Under the pieces are notes generated by a model, which had not been told where the DNA came from, did no database searches, and saw only the letters and a list, made by a program, of their open reading frames with translations. This document shows positions 1 to 9,603 of a stretch of 64,000 nucleotides of DNA, piece after piece; the first letter of the stretch is position 1; the number at the start of each line of letters is the position of its first letter. Both the position numbers and the translations under genes were made by a program. Origin of the DNA: Micromonospora coxensis (GTDB taxonomy: Bacteria > Actinomycetota > Actinomycetes > Mycobacteriales > Micromonosporaceae); assembly GCF_900090295.1 (NCBI RefSeq), contig NZ_LT607753.1, forward strand, positions 4,092,001 through 4,156,000. The letters run 5' to 3'.

Positions 1-211
1 GCCGCCCCACCCGCTCGGCGTAGCTCGCCTGGATCTCGCTGTACCGGCGGGCGTTGCCGGTGCCGTCGGCGAAGGTCCCGAGGGCCGGCGGCCGGCACTG
101 CAACTCGGTGTTCAGCTTCTTGAGGGCCGCCTCGGCCTGGGTCAGCCTGTCCGCCAACCGCTGGTGAAAATCCTCCAAGGACAGTACGTCGACTGTCGTA
201 CGCCCGGTCAT
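1..211 (-). CDS. ESX-locus small coiled-coil protein, 3' end outside window
   Basis: Only the first 70 codons are present; the gene runs off the left edge. The visible part starts MTGRTTVDVLSLEDF and is mostly charged helix with heptad-like leucines (residues 8-40), the size and character of WXG100-like partners or small ESX accessory proteins. No W-x-G motif is seen in the visible part. The ATG at 211 follows GGGG about nine bases upstream; an in-frame ATG at 232 would add seven residues without a clear ribosome-binding site. It lies just downstream of eccB on the same strand (92-bp gap), so it may be co-transcribed with it. Function is not recognised. Confidence 0.55.
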   Translation of the reverse strand, partial: MTGRTTVDVLSLEDFHQRLADRLTQAEAALKKLNTELQCRPPALGTFADGTGNARRYSEIQASYAERVGR

Positions 212-303
212 GGCAGCATCCCCGTTGTCCATAGTCGATACCGTCGGCCCCAGGTTAGTCGACCGGCGCCAGCCCGGGCGACCCGTCGAAGTGCCGGCCG
301 CGC

Positions 304-1782
304 TCAGCCGCCCTGCGCCGGTGACTCCGACGCCTCGCCCCGCGCCGTCGGCGACGGGCTGCCCGCCCCGTCGTCCGGCGCGAAGTAGGCCAGCGCGTCC
401 TGCCGTTCCAGGGTGGGGCCGGTCGGCACCAGCGAGAGCAGCGACGCCGGCACCACCAGCGGCTTCACCCCGCCGTAGCCGAGGGCGGCCACCGCGTCGC
501 CGGAGCGCTTGCCCAGCGGGTACCGCATGCCCTGCGGGGTGATCAGGTAGACGGTCGCGCCGGCCGCCGGCTCCGTACCCTCGCCCGCTCCCGGCGCGGC
601 CTGCACCAGCGCGCCCCGGCCGCCCGGCAGCAGCACCTCGTCGGCGGTCTCGACCGCGTCGCGCGGGCCCTGCCGGGCCGCCCGCACCCCGTCTCCGTCG
701 GCGAGTTCGGCCGGCGCCCGGTCGAAGACCTCCAGGGTGGTGGTCGGCGGGCCGCCGCCCGGACCGGGCCGGTAGGTCGCGCAGACGACCGACTGGCCGG
801 GACGGACCGGGCGCAGCGCGGGCAGCGTCCGCAGCGTCCCCTCGGCCTCCAGCCGCTCGTCGGTCAGCAGCCGGCCGGCCTCGTCCGGGGTGATGTCGGT
901 GACCTGGCCGCCGTCGCTCTGCAACAGCAGCGCGCTGACCTCGCCGATGGAGACCAGGCCGTCCCGGGTCAGCACGTAGTGCTCGCCGGCGGCGCGGAAC
1001 ACGTCGCCGACGCGCGCCTGCCGGCCGCCGACCGTCCGGCCGCTCGGCGCGCCGTCGCCCTCGATGCCCAACTGCCGCAGCGCCGGGCCGGCCGGCACCG
1101 CGTTGAGCAGCGGCGCGCCCACGTCGAGGGTGGTCGCGTTCGTCATCTTCAGCGCGGCGAGCGCCGGATCACCGCCGACGATCTGCGCCCGCGCGCCGTT
1201 GGCCAGCAGGAACCGCTGCCCGCCGCCGCGCACCAGCACCGCCTCGTCGCCCAGCGGGGTGCCGCCGGAGAGCGGCCGGTCGATCACCAGTCGGGTGGTG
1301 GAGCGCCGGGAGTCGCCCGGGTCCGGCACGTCACAGACCGACCAGGGCAGGCCGACCAGCGACTTCCGGTCCGGCAGGGCGTCCGGGGCGCCGACGATGC
1401 CGACGGTACGACCGCGCGGCCGGTCGGCGATCGACGCCCGGGACATCGTCCGCACCGGCGCGTCGGCCTCGTTGAGGATCAGCCGCGCGGAGGTGTAGTT
1501 CAACGTCGGGTGCAGCACCCCGTCGGCGTACACGTACGTCGCCCCGGTCTCCCGCTCGATGACCAGGGTGTTCGTCTCCAACGGCGCGGTGTTGCCGGTG
1601 AACTGCCCGTACGCCCCGGCGCCGCCGAGCACGATGGTGGCGGCGAGCACGCTGCCGGCCACGGCCATGCCGAGCCGCCGCATCGGAAGGTTGGTGGTCT
1701 CCGGGTCGCCGGAGAGCATCCCCGAGACGATGCGTCGGGTGACGAAGCGGTACGCCTGCACCTGATCGCGGCGGGTCCGCAT
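304..1782 (-). CDS. eccB: Type VII secretion membrane protein EccB
   Basis: A 492-aa EccB-family component of the ESX membrane complex. The start MRTRRDQVQAYRFVTRR is the typical cytoplasmic EccB N-terminus, followed by one transmembrane helix at about residues 37-60. The remainder is a large extracytoplasmic domain with the repeat-type fold of the family, including the SVVCATY segment. In mycobacterial ESX complexes EccB joins EccC, EccD and EccE and projects across the membrane. Length matches the family (about 480-510 aa). It is divergent from eccE at 1944, so the 161-bp gap should hold both promoters. The glycine- and proline-rich tail is not unusual for Micromonosporaceae. Confidence 0.93.
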   Translation of the reverse strand: MRTRRDQVQAYRFVTRRIVSGMLSGDPETTNLPMRRLGMAVAGSVLAATIVLGGAGAYGQFTGNTAPLETNTLVIERETGATYVYADGVLHPTLNYTSARLILNEADAPVRTMSRASIADRPRGRTVGIVGAPDALPDRKSLVGLPWSVCDVPDPGDSRRSTTRLVIDRPLSGGTPLGDEAVLVRGGGQRFLLANGARAQIVGGDPALAALKMTNATTLDVGAPLLNAVPAGPALRQLGIEGDGAPSGRTVGGRQARVGDVFRAAGEHYVLTRDGLVSIGEVSALLLQSDGGQVTDITPDEAGRLLTDERLEAEGTLRTLPALRPVRPGQSVVCATYRPGPGGGPPTTTLEVFDRAPAELADGDGVRAARQGPRDAVETADEVLLPGGRGALVQAAPGAGEGTEPAAGATVYLITPQGMRYPLGKRSGDAVAALGYGGVKPLVVPASLLSLVPTGPTLERQDALAYFAPDDGAGSPSPTARGEASESPAQGG

Positions 1783-1943
1783 GTTTGACCTCCGACGGGG
1801 ACGGGTCCACGACGATCAGGGCTCAACTCCGTCGCGGGCTTCCCTACGATAAGGGCCGTCGGCGGGTCGACGGACCCCCGCCCGCCCACCGGCGGCGCAC
1901 CCACCGGCGGATGCTCCACGATGTCCAGAAGGGACGCTCACCG

Positions 1944-3125
1944 ATGACGCAGCTTGCGGCGCCACCCGGGCGTACGCCCACCACCCCGGCCGTCCCCGAC
2001 GACCGTCCGGTGGTGCCGGCCGACCGGCGCGGACGCGGACGGATCGGCCCGGTCGCGGTCGGCCAGCTCGTCCTGGTGGAGCTCTGCGCGCTCGCCGTCT
2101 GGGCGGCGACGGGCGGCCCGGGCTGGCTGTTGGGGGCGGTCGGCGGCCTGGTCGTGCTGGTGCTGGCGGCCGCCTTCCTGCGCCGGGGCGGCCGCTGGTG
2201 GTACGAGGACCTGCTGCTGCGTCGCCGGCTGGGCCGCCGCCGGGACCAGGCGCGGGCCGCGGTCGCGCAGGGCAAGGTCGTCGACCCCCGGCTGGCCGCG
2301 CTCACCCCCGAGCTGAGTGTGATCGAACTCACCGAGCGTGGCACCCGGCTCGGGATCGGGCAGGACGGCCGGGGCTGGTTCGCCGCGGTGGTGCTGACCG
2401 GCCGGCCCGGCGCACCGGCCGGCGCGATCGAGGCGGCCACGGTGGACCGGGTGCTCAGTGTGCTGGCCGACTTCTCCGGCCCGGTCACCCTCACCCAGGT
2501 CGTCTCGCACACCCTGGTCTGGTACCCGGCGCCCGGCGCGCCGCCGGCGGCCCACCGCACGGTCTGGGTGGCGCTGCGGCTGTCGGTGCCGGACGCCCGT
2601 ACCGAGGCGGTGACCCGGGGCGGCGGGATGCACGGCGTGCACCGCACCGTCGCGGCCGGCATCGGCCGCCTCGGCAAGGCGCTGAACGCCGCCGGCCTGG
2701 GCCACCGGGTGCTCGGCCGGGACGAGCTGCGGGCCGCGGTCGTCTCCGCCGCCGGCCTCGACCTGGCCCCGGCGGCCCCGGCCGAGACCTGGACCGGGCT
2801 GCGGGGCGGCGGCTGGACGCAGCGCTGCCTGACCCTGCGCAAGCGCCCCGGGGCGTCGCTCGGCACGCTGGTGGACGCGGTCACCGCGACCTCCGCTCCG
2901 TCGCACACGGTGGCGACGGTGGTGGTGCCCGGCGGCCGGCCGGTGCCGCCGCTGCTGCGGGTCGCCGCCCTCGACGGGCACGTCGAGGCCCTGGTGAAGG
3001 TGGTACGCGACGTGGCCCGCCGGAGCGGGATCCCGGCCCGGCCGCTGGACGGCCAGCACGGGCCCGGGGTCTACGCCACCACGCCGGTCGCCACCGCGGC
3101 CGGGACGATCAGGGTCGGAGATTGA
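1944..3125 (+). CDS. eccE: Type VII secretion protein EccE
   Basis: A 393-aa EccE-family protein, a peripheral subunit of the ESX membrane complex. It has a short proline-rich N-terminus, a transmembrane hairpin at about residues 35-80 (VGQLVLVELCALAVW, then GAVGGLVVLVLAAAF), and a cytoplasmic domain with the WFAAVVLTGRPG and VWVALRLSVPDA segments. The ATG at 1944 (MTQLAAPPG) is preferred because the longer reading frame upstream runs through low-quality arginine-rich sequence without a start signal. The 3' end overlaps the convergent eccD by 17 bp, so the two transcripts must be antisense at their ends. Confidence 0.88.
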   Translation: MTQLAAPPGRTPTTPAVPDDRPVVPADRRGRGRIGPVAVGQLVLVELCALAVWAATGGPGWLLGAVGGLVVLVLAAAFLRRGGRWWYEDLLLRRRLGRRRDQARAAVAQGKVVDPRLAALTPELSVIELTERGTRLGIGQDGRGWFAAVVLTGRPGAPAGAIEAATVDRVLSVLADFSGPVTLTQVVSHTLVWYPAPGAPPAAHRTVWVALRLSVPDARTEAVTRGGGMHGVHRTVAAGIGRLGKALNAAGLGHRVLGRDELRAAVVSAAGLDLAPAAPAETWTGLRGGGWTQRCLTLRKRPGASLGTLVDAVTATSAPSHTVATVVVPGGRPVPPLLRVAALDGHVEALVKVVRDVARRSGIPARPLDGQHGPGVYATTPVATAAGTIRVGD

Positions 3126-4506
3126 CGATCCAGCCGTAGAGGCCGCACACCCAGAACGCCAGCGGCACCACCGCGACGATCAGCAGGATCTCCACGATGT
3201 CGAGCACCCGGCCCCAGACCGGCGAGATCCGCTTGCCCGCCACACTGAGCCCGTAGATCAGGCTGATCACCACGGTCAGCGCCACCCCGCCCAGGACCAG
3301 GCCCAGCCGGGTCGGCAGCGAGCCGCCGGCGAAGGTCGCCCAGGCGGCCAGCGCCAGCCCGACCGAACCGGCGAAGAGCACCGGGGTGCGCTGGGCGCGC
3401 CCGATGAACGGCCGGGCACGCAGCAGCGACAGCAGCGCCAGCACCAGGCAGAGCAGCACCGCCGGCAGTCGACCGTTGCCGGCCAGCACGATCTGGCCGC
3501 CCAGCACCAGCAGCGACACCGTCCACAGCAGACCGGTCAGGAACTGGTCGGCCCGCTCGCTCTGCCGCAGCACCCGCCGCCCGTCGACGGTCTCGGTGTC
3601 GGTCTTCAGGTCCTCCGGGCCGGTCGGGATGGAGGGCACCGGGAGCCGGGCCAGCCGGTAGGCGGTCATCGGCAGCGCCGGCAGGGTGGCGAACGCGACG
3701 GTCGCCACGATGGCGGCGGCCGCCGCCGCGCCGAGGCCGAACGCCAGCGAGAGCAGCGCGCCGACGGCGGTCGCCGCGCCGACGGTGACGGCCCCGAGGA
3801 AGAGCGGCATCCGGTCGCCCACGGCCAGCCCGGCGATCGCCCCGAACAGCACCACCGCGGTGCCCGCGAGCAGCACGTGCGGGCCGGCCAGCTCGCCGAG
3901 CCCACGGTCGCCGGCCAGCACCAGCAGGCCGCCGACGGCCGCGTAGCCGACCCCGGCCATCGCCAGCACCGCACCCGTCCGGCTGTCGCCGGCCGCCCGG
4001 GACAGCACCGCCGCGGCCACCATCAGCAGCACCGCCACCAGCAGGGCGGCCACCGCGCCGGGCAGCTGCGGCGGCCCGGCGAACAGGGTGACCGCCGCGC
4101 CGACACCGAGCGCCGCCGCGGCCAGCAGCACCGAGAACGAGCGGGTGGTGCCGACCTGCCAGGTGCCCGGGCGCTGGTTGGTGGCGGTCGCCACCGCGTC
4201 CACCACGTCGTCGAAGACGATCTCCGGGGCGGCGGCCGAGCGCGGGTTGAAGTAGAGCACCTCGCCGTCGCGGACCCCGAGCTGCGCGGCGGTGCGGCCA
4301 CCGTCGAGCGGTTGCCCGCCGAGCCGGGCCAGGCTCCAACCCCCGTGCCGTACGCCCTCGTCGGCCAGGTCCTCCCCGGCGTACCGGAGCAGGGTGGGCA
4401 GCAGGTCCGCCAACGGCACGTCGGACGGGAGGGCCAGATCCATCCTGGTCCGTGGTGCCACGATGGTGATCCGGCTCAGTCCACCGGTCGCCGACTTCGT
4501 CGCCAC
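3109..4506 (-). CDS. eccD: Type VII secretion integral membrane protein EccD
   Basis: A 465-aa EccD. Residues 1-90 form the ubiquitin-like cytoplasmic domain ([20 protein letters not shown]... GEVLYFNP), followed by about eleven hydrophobic helices from residue 125 to the C-terminus. EccD builds the membrane vestibule of the ESX complex as a dimer. The GTG at 4506 is chosen because AGGAGG sits five bases upstream on the coding strand. Starting at the ATG at 4536 would add ten residues and place that ribosome-binding site inside the gene. It is divergent from eccC, with 167 bp between the starts. Confidence 0.93.
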   Translation of the reverse strand: MATKSATGGLSRITIVAPRTRMDLALPSDVPLADLLPTLLRYAGEDLADEGVRHGGWSLARLGGQPLDGGRTAAQLGVRDGEVLYFNPRSAAAPEIVFDDVVDAVATATNQRPGTWQVGTTRSFSVLLAAAALGVGAAVTLFAGPPQLPGAVAALLVAVLLMVAAAVLSRAAGDSRTGAVLAMAGVGYAAVGGLLVLAGDRGLGELAGPHVLLAGTAVVLFGAIAGLAVGDRMPLFLGAVTVGAATAVGALLSLAFGLGAAAAAAIVATVAFATLPALPMTAYRLARLPVPSIPTGPEDLKTDTETVDGRRVLRQSERADQFLTGLLWTVSLLVLGGQIVLAGNGRLPAVLLCLVLALLSLLRARPFIGRAQRTPVLFAGSVGLALAAWATFAGGSLPTRLGLVLGGVALTVVISLIYGLSVAGKRISPVWGRVLDIVEILLIVAVVPLAFWVCGLYGWIVNLRP

Positions 4507-4673
4507 TGTGGCCTCCTCGTGCTCTCTCAGATCCACCTCGGCCGGCGGCTCGCCCCCGCGGGTCCACGACGCCCACGGGAGATTACCTACGATGGCGGGC
4601 GCGTACGATGCCCACCCGACGACTCCGGTCGGTCGCGTACCGCGTCAGGGCCGCTCTTGGGGAGGAGACAGCC

Positions 4674-7600
4674 GTGAGCACGGTCGTGTTCCGTCGGCTT
4701 CCACGGAAGGCGGGGCCACCGCTGCCCCGGGGTGAGGTTCTGCTGGAGTCTCCTCCGGAGCTGCCCGAACAGACCCCCCGCAGCCTGGGCCAGATGCTGA
4801 TGATCCTGCCGATGCTCTGCGGCGTCGGCGCGATGGCCTTCCTCTACGCCGGCCGGGGCGGCAGCACCATGACGTACGTCGCCGGTGGCCTGTTCGGTGT
4901 CTCCATGCTGGGCATGGCCCTCGGCACGATGAGCCACGGCAACAACGACAAGGCCGAGCTGAACGCCGAGCGGCGCGACTACATGCGCTACCTGGCCCAG
5001 ATGCGCAAGCGCACCCGCCGCGCCGCCGAGCAGCAGCGGGCCGCGATGACCTGGCGGCACCCCGAGCCGGACGCGCTCTGGTCGATCGCCGCCTCCCGGC
5101 GGATGTGGGAACGGCGGATCACCGAGGACGACTTCGGTGAGGCGCGGATCGCCACCGGCCCGCAGCGGCTGGCCGTGGAGATCGTCCCCCCGGAGACCAA
5201 GCCGGTGGAGGACCTGGAGCCGATGAGCGCGATCGCGCTGCGCCGGTTCGTCCGGGCCCACTCCAGCGTGCCCGACCTGCCCACCGCGCTGTCCCTGCGG
5301 TCGTTCAGCCGGATCGTGCTGCGCGGCGACCGGGACCCGGTGCTCGACCTGACCCGGGCCGCCCTGGCCCAGCTGGTCACCTTCCACGCCCCGGACGACC
5401 TGATCCTCGCGGTGGTCGCCGCGCCGGACCGGCAGCCGGCGTGGGACTGGGTGAAGTGGCTGCCGCACGCGCACCACAGCGCGCGCACGGACGCGGCGGG
5501 CGCCCGCCGGCTCGTCTTCGCCAGCCTGGCCGAGGCCGAGGAGTCGCTCTCCGCCGAACTGGCCGGCCGGCCCCGCTTCACCCCGGAGGCCAAGCCGCTG
5601 ACCACCGCGCCGCACGTGGTGGTGGTGATCGACGGCGGTGAGGTCTCGGCGACCTGCCAGCTGATGGGGGCGGGGCTGCTCGGCGTCACCACCATCGACC
5701 TCTCCGGCGCCGTTCCGCGCGACGCCGGCCGCTGGCTGCTCTGCCTGGACGCCGGTGACGGCAGCTCGCTGGAGCTGGTCCGGGGCACCGCGAACTCCCG
5801 GCTCGGCACGCCGGACCGGCTCAGCGCCGAGGCGGCCGAGGGGCTGGCCCGGCAGATCGCCCCGTACCGGCTCTCCCAGCAGCAGACCACCTCCGAGGAG
5901 CCGCTGGCGCGCAGCATGGAGCTGCCGGACCTGCTCGGCGTCGGCGACGCCGCGGCGGTGGACGTGCAGCAGACCTGGCGGCCCCGCAGCCACCGCGACC
6001 GGCTGCGCATCCCGCTCGGCGTCGGCCCGGACGGCAACGTCGTGGAGCTGGACTTCAAGGAGTCCGCGCACGAGGGCATGGGCCCGCACGGCCTGGTGAT
6101 CGGCGCGACCGGTTCGGGCAAGAGCGAGCTGCTGCGCACCATCGTCGGCGCGCTCGCCGTGACGCACTCCTCGGAGGAGCTCAACTTCGTCCTGGTCGAC
6201 TTCAAGGGTGGTGCCACCTTCGCCTCGCTGGAGGCGCTGCCGCACACCAGCGCGGTGATCACCAACCTGGCCGACGAGCTGCCGTTGGTCGACCGGATGC
6301 GCGACGCGCTCGCCGGCGAGATGACCCGCCGGCAGGAGGTGCTGCGGGCGGCCGGCAACTACGTCTCCCGGTTCGACTACGAGAAGGCGCGGGCGGCCGG
6401 TGAGCCGCTCGACCCGATGCCCAGCCTGCTGATCATCTGCGACGAGTTCAGCGAGCTGCTGGCCGCCAAGCCGGACTTCATCGACCTCTTCGTGATGATC
6501 GGCCGGCTCGGCCGGTCGCTCGGCGTGCACCTGCTGCTCGCCTCGCAGCGGCTGGAGGAGGGGAAGCTGCGGGGCCTGGACACCCACCTGTCGTACCGGA
6601 TCGGTCTGCGGACCTTCTCGGCGGTGGAGAGCCGCATCGTGCTCGGCGTGCCCGACGCGTACGAGCTGCCGAACGCGCCCGGCCACGGTTACCTGAAGAC
6701 CGACACCAGCACCATGCTGCGGTTCCGGGCCGCGTACGTCTCCGGGCCGTACCGGGCGCCGGGGCAGAGCCCGCAGTCGTCGCGGGCGATGGTGCAGCGC
6801 CGGATCGTCCCGTACGGGGTGAACTTCGTGCCGGTGCAGGTGCCGCAGACCCCGGTCGAGGCGACCCCGGCGGAGGAGAAGCCCGCCGACGGCAAGGCCG
6901 TGGCGATGCTGGACGTGCTGATCGACCGGATCAAGGGCCGGGGCGCGCCGGCCCACCAGGTGTGGCTGCCGCCGCTGGCGGAGCCGCCGAGCCTGGTCGA
7001 GCTGCTGCCGCCGCTGGCCGTCCACTCGACCTTCGGCCTGTGCACCGCGACCTGGCCGGGCCGGGGGCAGCTCACCGTCCCGGTGGGCGTCGTCGACCGG
7101 CCGTACGAGCAGCGGCGCGACCCGATGATGGTGGAACTGGCCGGCGCGGGCGGCAACGTGGTCATCGTCGGGGCGTCGCTGAGCGGCAAGAGCACCCTGC
7201 TCCGCTCGATGATCGCCTCGCTGGCGCTCACCCACACCCCCCGCGAGGCGCAGTTCTTCTGCCTCGACTTCGGCGGTGGCGCGCTGCGCAGCCTGGACGG
7301 GCTGCCGCACGTCTCCGGCGTCGCCGGTCGGCGGGACACCGAGGCGGTCCGCCGTACGGTGGCCGAGGTGGTGGCCGTCCTGGACGACCGGGAGACCCGC
7401 TTCGCCCAGCACGGCATCGACTCGGTCGCCAGCTACCGGCGCCGCCGGGCGGCCGGCGAGTTCGCCGACGACCCGTTCGGCGACGTCTTCCTCGTGGTGG
7501 ACGGCTGGAACACGCTGCGCCAGGAGTACGAGGAGCTGGAGCAGACCATCACCAACCTGGCCAACCGTGGCCTCGGTTTCGGTGTGCACGTGGTGCTGAC

Positions 7601-8636
7601 CGCGGTCCGCTGGGCGGAGATCCGGATCAACATGCGGGACCTGCTCGGCACCAAGCTGGAGCTGCGGCTCGGCGACGCGAACGAGTCGGAGATCGACCGG
7701 CGGGCCGCGGCGAACGTGCCGACCGGCGCGCCCGGACGCGGCCTGACCCGGGACAAGCTGCACTTCCTCGCCGCGGTGTCCCGGATCGACAACCGCCGGG
7801 ACATCGACGACCTCACCGAGGCGTCGGTCAAGCTGGCGCGGCACGTCGCGGACGCGTGGCCGGGCGAGCCGGCGCCGAAGGTCCGGCTGCTGCCGCGCAA
7901 GCTGCCCTTCGCCGAGCTGCTGCGGATCTCCGACCGGTCCGCGCCGGGCCTGCCGATCGGGGTCAACGAGTCCGCGCTCGCCCCGGTCCACCTCGACCTG
8001 GCGAACGAGCCGCACCTCACGGTCTTCGGTGACGCCGAGTGCGGCAAGACCAACGTGCTGCGGCTGATCGCCCGGGGCATCGTCGAGCGGTACACCCCGG
8101 CCGAGGCCCGGATCGTCATCGCCGACTACCGGCGCGGCCTGCTCGGCGCGGTCGAGGGGGACCACCTGCTCGACTACGCCCCGTCGAACCAGGTCTTCAG
8201 CCAGGGCCTCGGCTCGATCCGCTCGGCGTTGCAGAACCGCCTGCCGGGCCCGGACGTCACCACCGCCCAGCTGCGGGACCGCAGCTGGTGGAAGGGGCCG
8301 GACCTGTACATCCTGGTCGACGACTACGACCTGGTCGCCTCCGGCGGCAGCAACCCGCTCAGCGCCCTGCACGAGCTGCTGCCGCAGGCGCGCGACATCG
8401 GGCTTCACCTGATCGTTACCCGACGGGTCGGTGGCGTCGCCCGGGCCCTCTACGAGCCGGTGCTGCAACGTCTGCGCGAGCTGGACTCGCCGGGCCTGCT
8501 GATGTCCGGCAACCGGGAGGAGGGCGCCGTCTTCGGCACGCTGCGGCCCAGCCCACAGCCGCCGGGACGGGGCACCCTGGTGCGTCGCCGGGACGGTCAG
8601 CAGCTCATCCAGACCGCCTGGGTGGAGCCGGTCTGA
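4674..8636 (+). CDS. eccC: Type VII secretion ATPase EccC (fused EccCa/EccCb)
   Basis: A 1320-aa FtsK/SpoIIIE-type motor of the ESX system. Two N-terminal transmembrane helices (residues about 40-80: [16 protein letters not shown] and [15 protein letters not shown]) precede three ATPase domains. Their P-loops are GATGSGKS near residue 477, GASLSGKS near 831 and GDAECGKT near 1118; each is followed by a plausible Walker B ([23 protein letters not shown]). EccC binds the C-terminal signal of WXG100 substrates and powers secretion. It is a single fused chain rather than the split EccCa/EccCb of ESX-1. The GTG at 4674 is chosen from the GGGGAGGAGA site upstream. A hairpin follows the stop. Confidence 0.96.
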   Translation: MSTVVFRRLPRKAGPPLPRGEVLLESPPELPEQTPRSLGQMLMILPMLCGVGAMAFLYAGRGGSTMTYVAGGLFGVSMLGMALGTMSHGNNDKAELNAERRDYMRYLAQMRKRTRRAAEQQRAAMTWRHPEPDALWSIAASRRMWERRITEDDFGEARIATGPQRLAVEIVPPETKPVEDLEPMSAIALRRFVRAHSSVPDLPTALSLRSFSRIVLRGDRDPVLDLTRAALAQLVTFHAPDDLILAVVAAPDRQPAWDWVKWLPHAHHSARTDAAGARRLVFASLAEAEESLSAELAGRPRFTPEAKPLTTAPHVVVVIDGGEVSATCQLMGAGLLGVTTIDLSGAVPRDAGRWLLCLDAGDGSSLELVRGTANSRLGTPDRLSAEAAEGLARQIAPYRLSQQQTTSEEPLARSMELPDLLGVGDAAAVDVQQTWRPRSHRDRLRIPLGVGPDGNVVELDFKESAHEGMGPHGLVIGATGSGKSELLRTIVGALAVTHSSEELNFVLVDFKGGATFASLEALPHTSAVITNLADELPLVDRMRDALAGEMTRRQEVLRAAGNYVSRFDYEKARAAGEPLDPMPSLLIICDEFSELLAAKPDFIDLFVMIGRLGRSLGVHLLLASQRLEEGKLRGLDTHLSYRIGLRTFSAVESRIVLGVPDAYELPNAPGHGYLKTDTSTMLRFRAAYVSGPYRAPGQSPQSSRAMVQRRIVPYGVNFVPVQVPQTPVEATPAEEKPADGKAVAMLDVLIDRIKGRGAPAHQVWLPPLAEPPSLVELLPPLAVHSTFGLCTATWPGRGQLTVPVGVVDRPYEQRRDPMMVELAGAGGNVVIVGASLSGKSTLLRSMIASLALTHTPREAQFFCLDFGGGALRSLDGLPHVSGVAGRRDTEAVRRTVAEVVAVLDDRETRFAQHGIDSVASYRRRRAAGEFADDPFGDVFLVVDGWNTLRQEYEELEQTITNLANRGLGFGVHVVLTAVRWAEIRINMRDLLGTKLELRLGDANESEIDRRAAANVPTGAPGRGLTRDKLHFLAAVSRIDNRRDIDDLTEASVKLARHVADAWPGEPAPKVRLLPRKLPFAELLRISDRSAPGLPIGVNESALAPVHLDLANEPHLTVFGDAECGKTNVLRLIARGIVERYTPAEARIVIADYRRGLLGAVEGDHLLDYAPSNQVFSQGLGSIRSALQNRLPGPDVTTAQLRDRSWWKGPDLYILVDDYDLVASGGSNPLSALHELLPQARDIGLHLIVTRRVGGVARALYEPVLQRLRELDSPGLLMSGNREEGAVFGTLRPSPQPPGRGTLVRRRDGQQLIQTAWVEPV

Positions 8637-8641
8637 CCTCC

Positions 8642-8668
8642 GGTGGCCGGGGTGGGTTCCCGGCCACC
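8642..8668 (+). terminator. Hairpin terminator after eccC
   Basis: A perfect 10-bp stem (GGTGGCCGGG paired with CCCGGCCACC) around a 7-nt loop begins five bases after the eccC stop. There is no U-tract, as is usual in this GC range. It would separate eccC from the downstream WXG100 genes. Confidence 0.55.
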
Positions 8669-8903
8669 CGTCGTGGCCGCGGCGAATGGTGACGTTCGTC
8701 GATTGACGGTATCGACGTGGACGTGGCGGTGAGGTCTGTCCACAATGACACCAAACACGTCACGTCCCGCCCCGGGCAGGGCTGCGGCCGTTGGACACGG
8801 TGAGCTACCGTCTCCCATGAGTGTCCGTCGGTGGGGTTCGGCCTTGCCGCGGGGGAGGGCGCGGCAGTTTCCGCCGCCACAAGAAGACGGAAGGGTGTGA
8901 AGC

Positions 8904-9212
8904 ATGGCGTTCGAGGTCGAAGCAGCGACTCTGCATACCGCCGCGAGTGACGTGCGGTCCACGCGCAGCGAGGTCGACGGCGAGCTGAAGAAGCTGTGGA
9001 ACGTCGTGGACGACCTGGCCATCGCCTGGAAGGGGCAGGCGTCCACCGGCTTCCAGTCGCTGATGACGCGCTGGAACGAGGACACGGTCAAGCTGCTGAC
9101 GGCGATGGACAACATCGCCGACCTGCTCGACAAGTCGGGTACGACGCACCAGGTCAACGACGAAGAGCAGCAGCAGATGCTGGACAAGTTCCACTCTGCT
9201 CTCAACCCGTGA
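8904..9212 (+). CDS. WXG100 family protein (EsxB/CFP-10-like)
   Basis: A 102-aa WXG100 protein with the W-K-G turn at residues 42-44 between two amphipathic helices, the helical-hairpin fold of ESX substrates. It pairs with the WXG100 gene 28 bp downstream, and such neighbours normally form an antiparallel heterodimer. Its C-terminus (MLDKFHSALNP) lacks the YxxxD/E export signal, which the partner carries instead. A 267-bp upstream gap holds the eccC hairpin and presumably a separate promoter; I could not assign one with confidence. The first codons (MAFEVEA) follow AAGGGTGTG. Confidence 0.92.
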   Translation: MAFEVEAATLHTAASDVRSTRSEVDGELKKLWNVVDDLAIAWKGQASTGFQSLMTRWNEDTVKLLTAMDNIADLLDKSGTTHQVNDEEQQQMLDKFHSALNP

Positions 9213-9240
9213 TCCGCCGAGACGAGCAGGGGAGGAATCA

Positions 9241-9519
9241 ATGAGCATCAAGGTCGATTACGCGGTCCTCGAGAGCGCGAACCAGCAGATGCAGTCCATC
9301 TCGAAGACCATCGACGAGAAGCTGGACACGCTGCGGTCGATGCTGTCGAAGCTCCAGTGGGACGGTGAGGACCGGGCCGCCTACGAGCAGCACCAGGCGC
9401 AGTGGGACACCGCTGTCCGCGACATCAACCGCATCCTCAACGAGATCGGTGGCGCGGTCGGCGTGGCGCGCGAGAACTACGTCTCCACCGAGATGAGCAA
9501 CGCCAGGGTGTGGGGCTGA
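9241..9519 (+). CDS. WXG100 family protein carrying YxxxE signal (EsxA/EsxB-like)
   Basis: A 92-aa WXG100 protein with W40-D-G42 at the helix turn. The C-terminal helix contains YVSTE (Y80 to E84), matching the YxxxD/E type VII export signal, so this subunit is probably the one EccC recognises. The ribosome-binding site GGGGAGG lies six bases upstream. It is the second gene of the esx pair, and a strong hairpin follows the stop, so the pair can be transcribed as a short abundant message separate from the mycosin genes. Confidence 0.93.
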   Translation: MSIKVDYAVLESANQQMQSISKTIDEKLDTLRSMLSKLQWDGEDRAAYEQHQAQWDTAVRDINRILNEIGGAVGVARENYVSTEMSNARVWG

Positions 9520-9533
9520 GATAATCAGCCGTC

Positions 9534-9568
9534 GCGGCTCCGGTCCGGTTCGACCGGACCGGAGCCGC
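9534..9568 (+). terminator. Strong hairpin after the esx pair
   Basis: A perfect 15-bp stem (GCGGCTCCGGTCCGG and its complement) with a TTCGA loop starts 15 bp after the stop of the second WXG100 gene. It ends 36 bp before the mycosin start, so it acts as a terminator or as an attenuator of readthrough. Confidence 0.75.
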
Positions 9569-9603
9569 ACTGCGTTGTCGCCGGTCGAGGTCCTGGGAGT
9601 GTC

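Noticed and set aside
4587..8468. Very long open frame antisense to eccC (about 1290 codons)
   Set aside because: It is an artefact of high third-position GC in eccC: arginine/glycine/alanine/proline/valine-rich, no domains, and eccC has clear P-loops.
8701..8760. TTGACG box as promoter for the esx pair
   Set aside because: No -10-like element at 16-19 bp; left unassigned.
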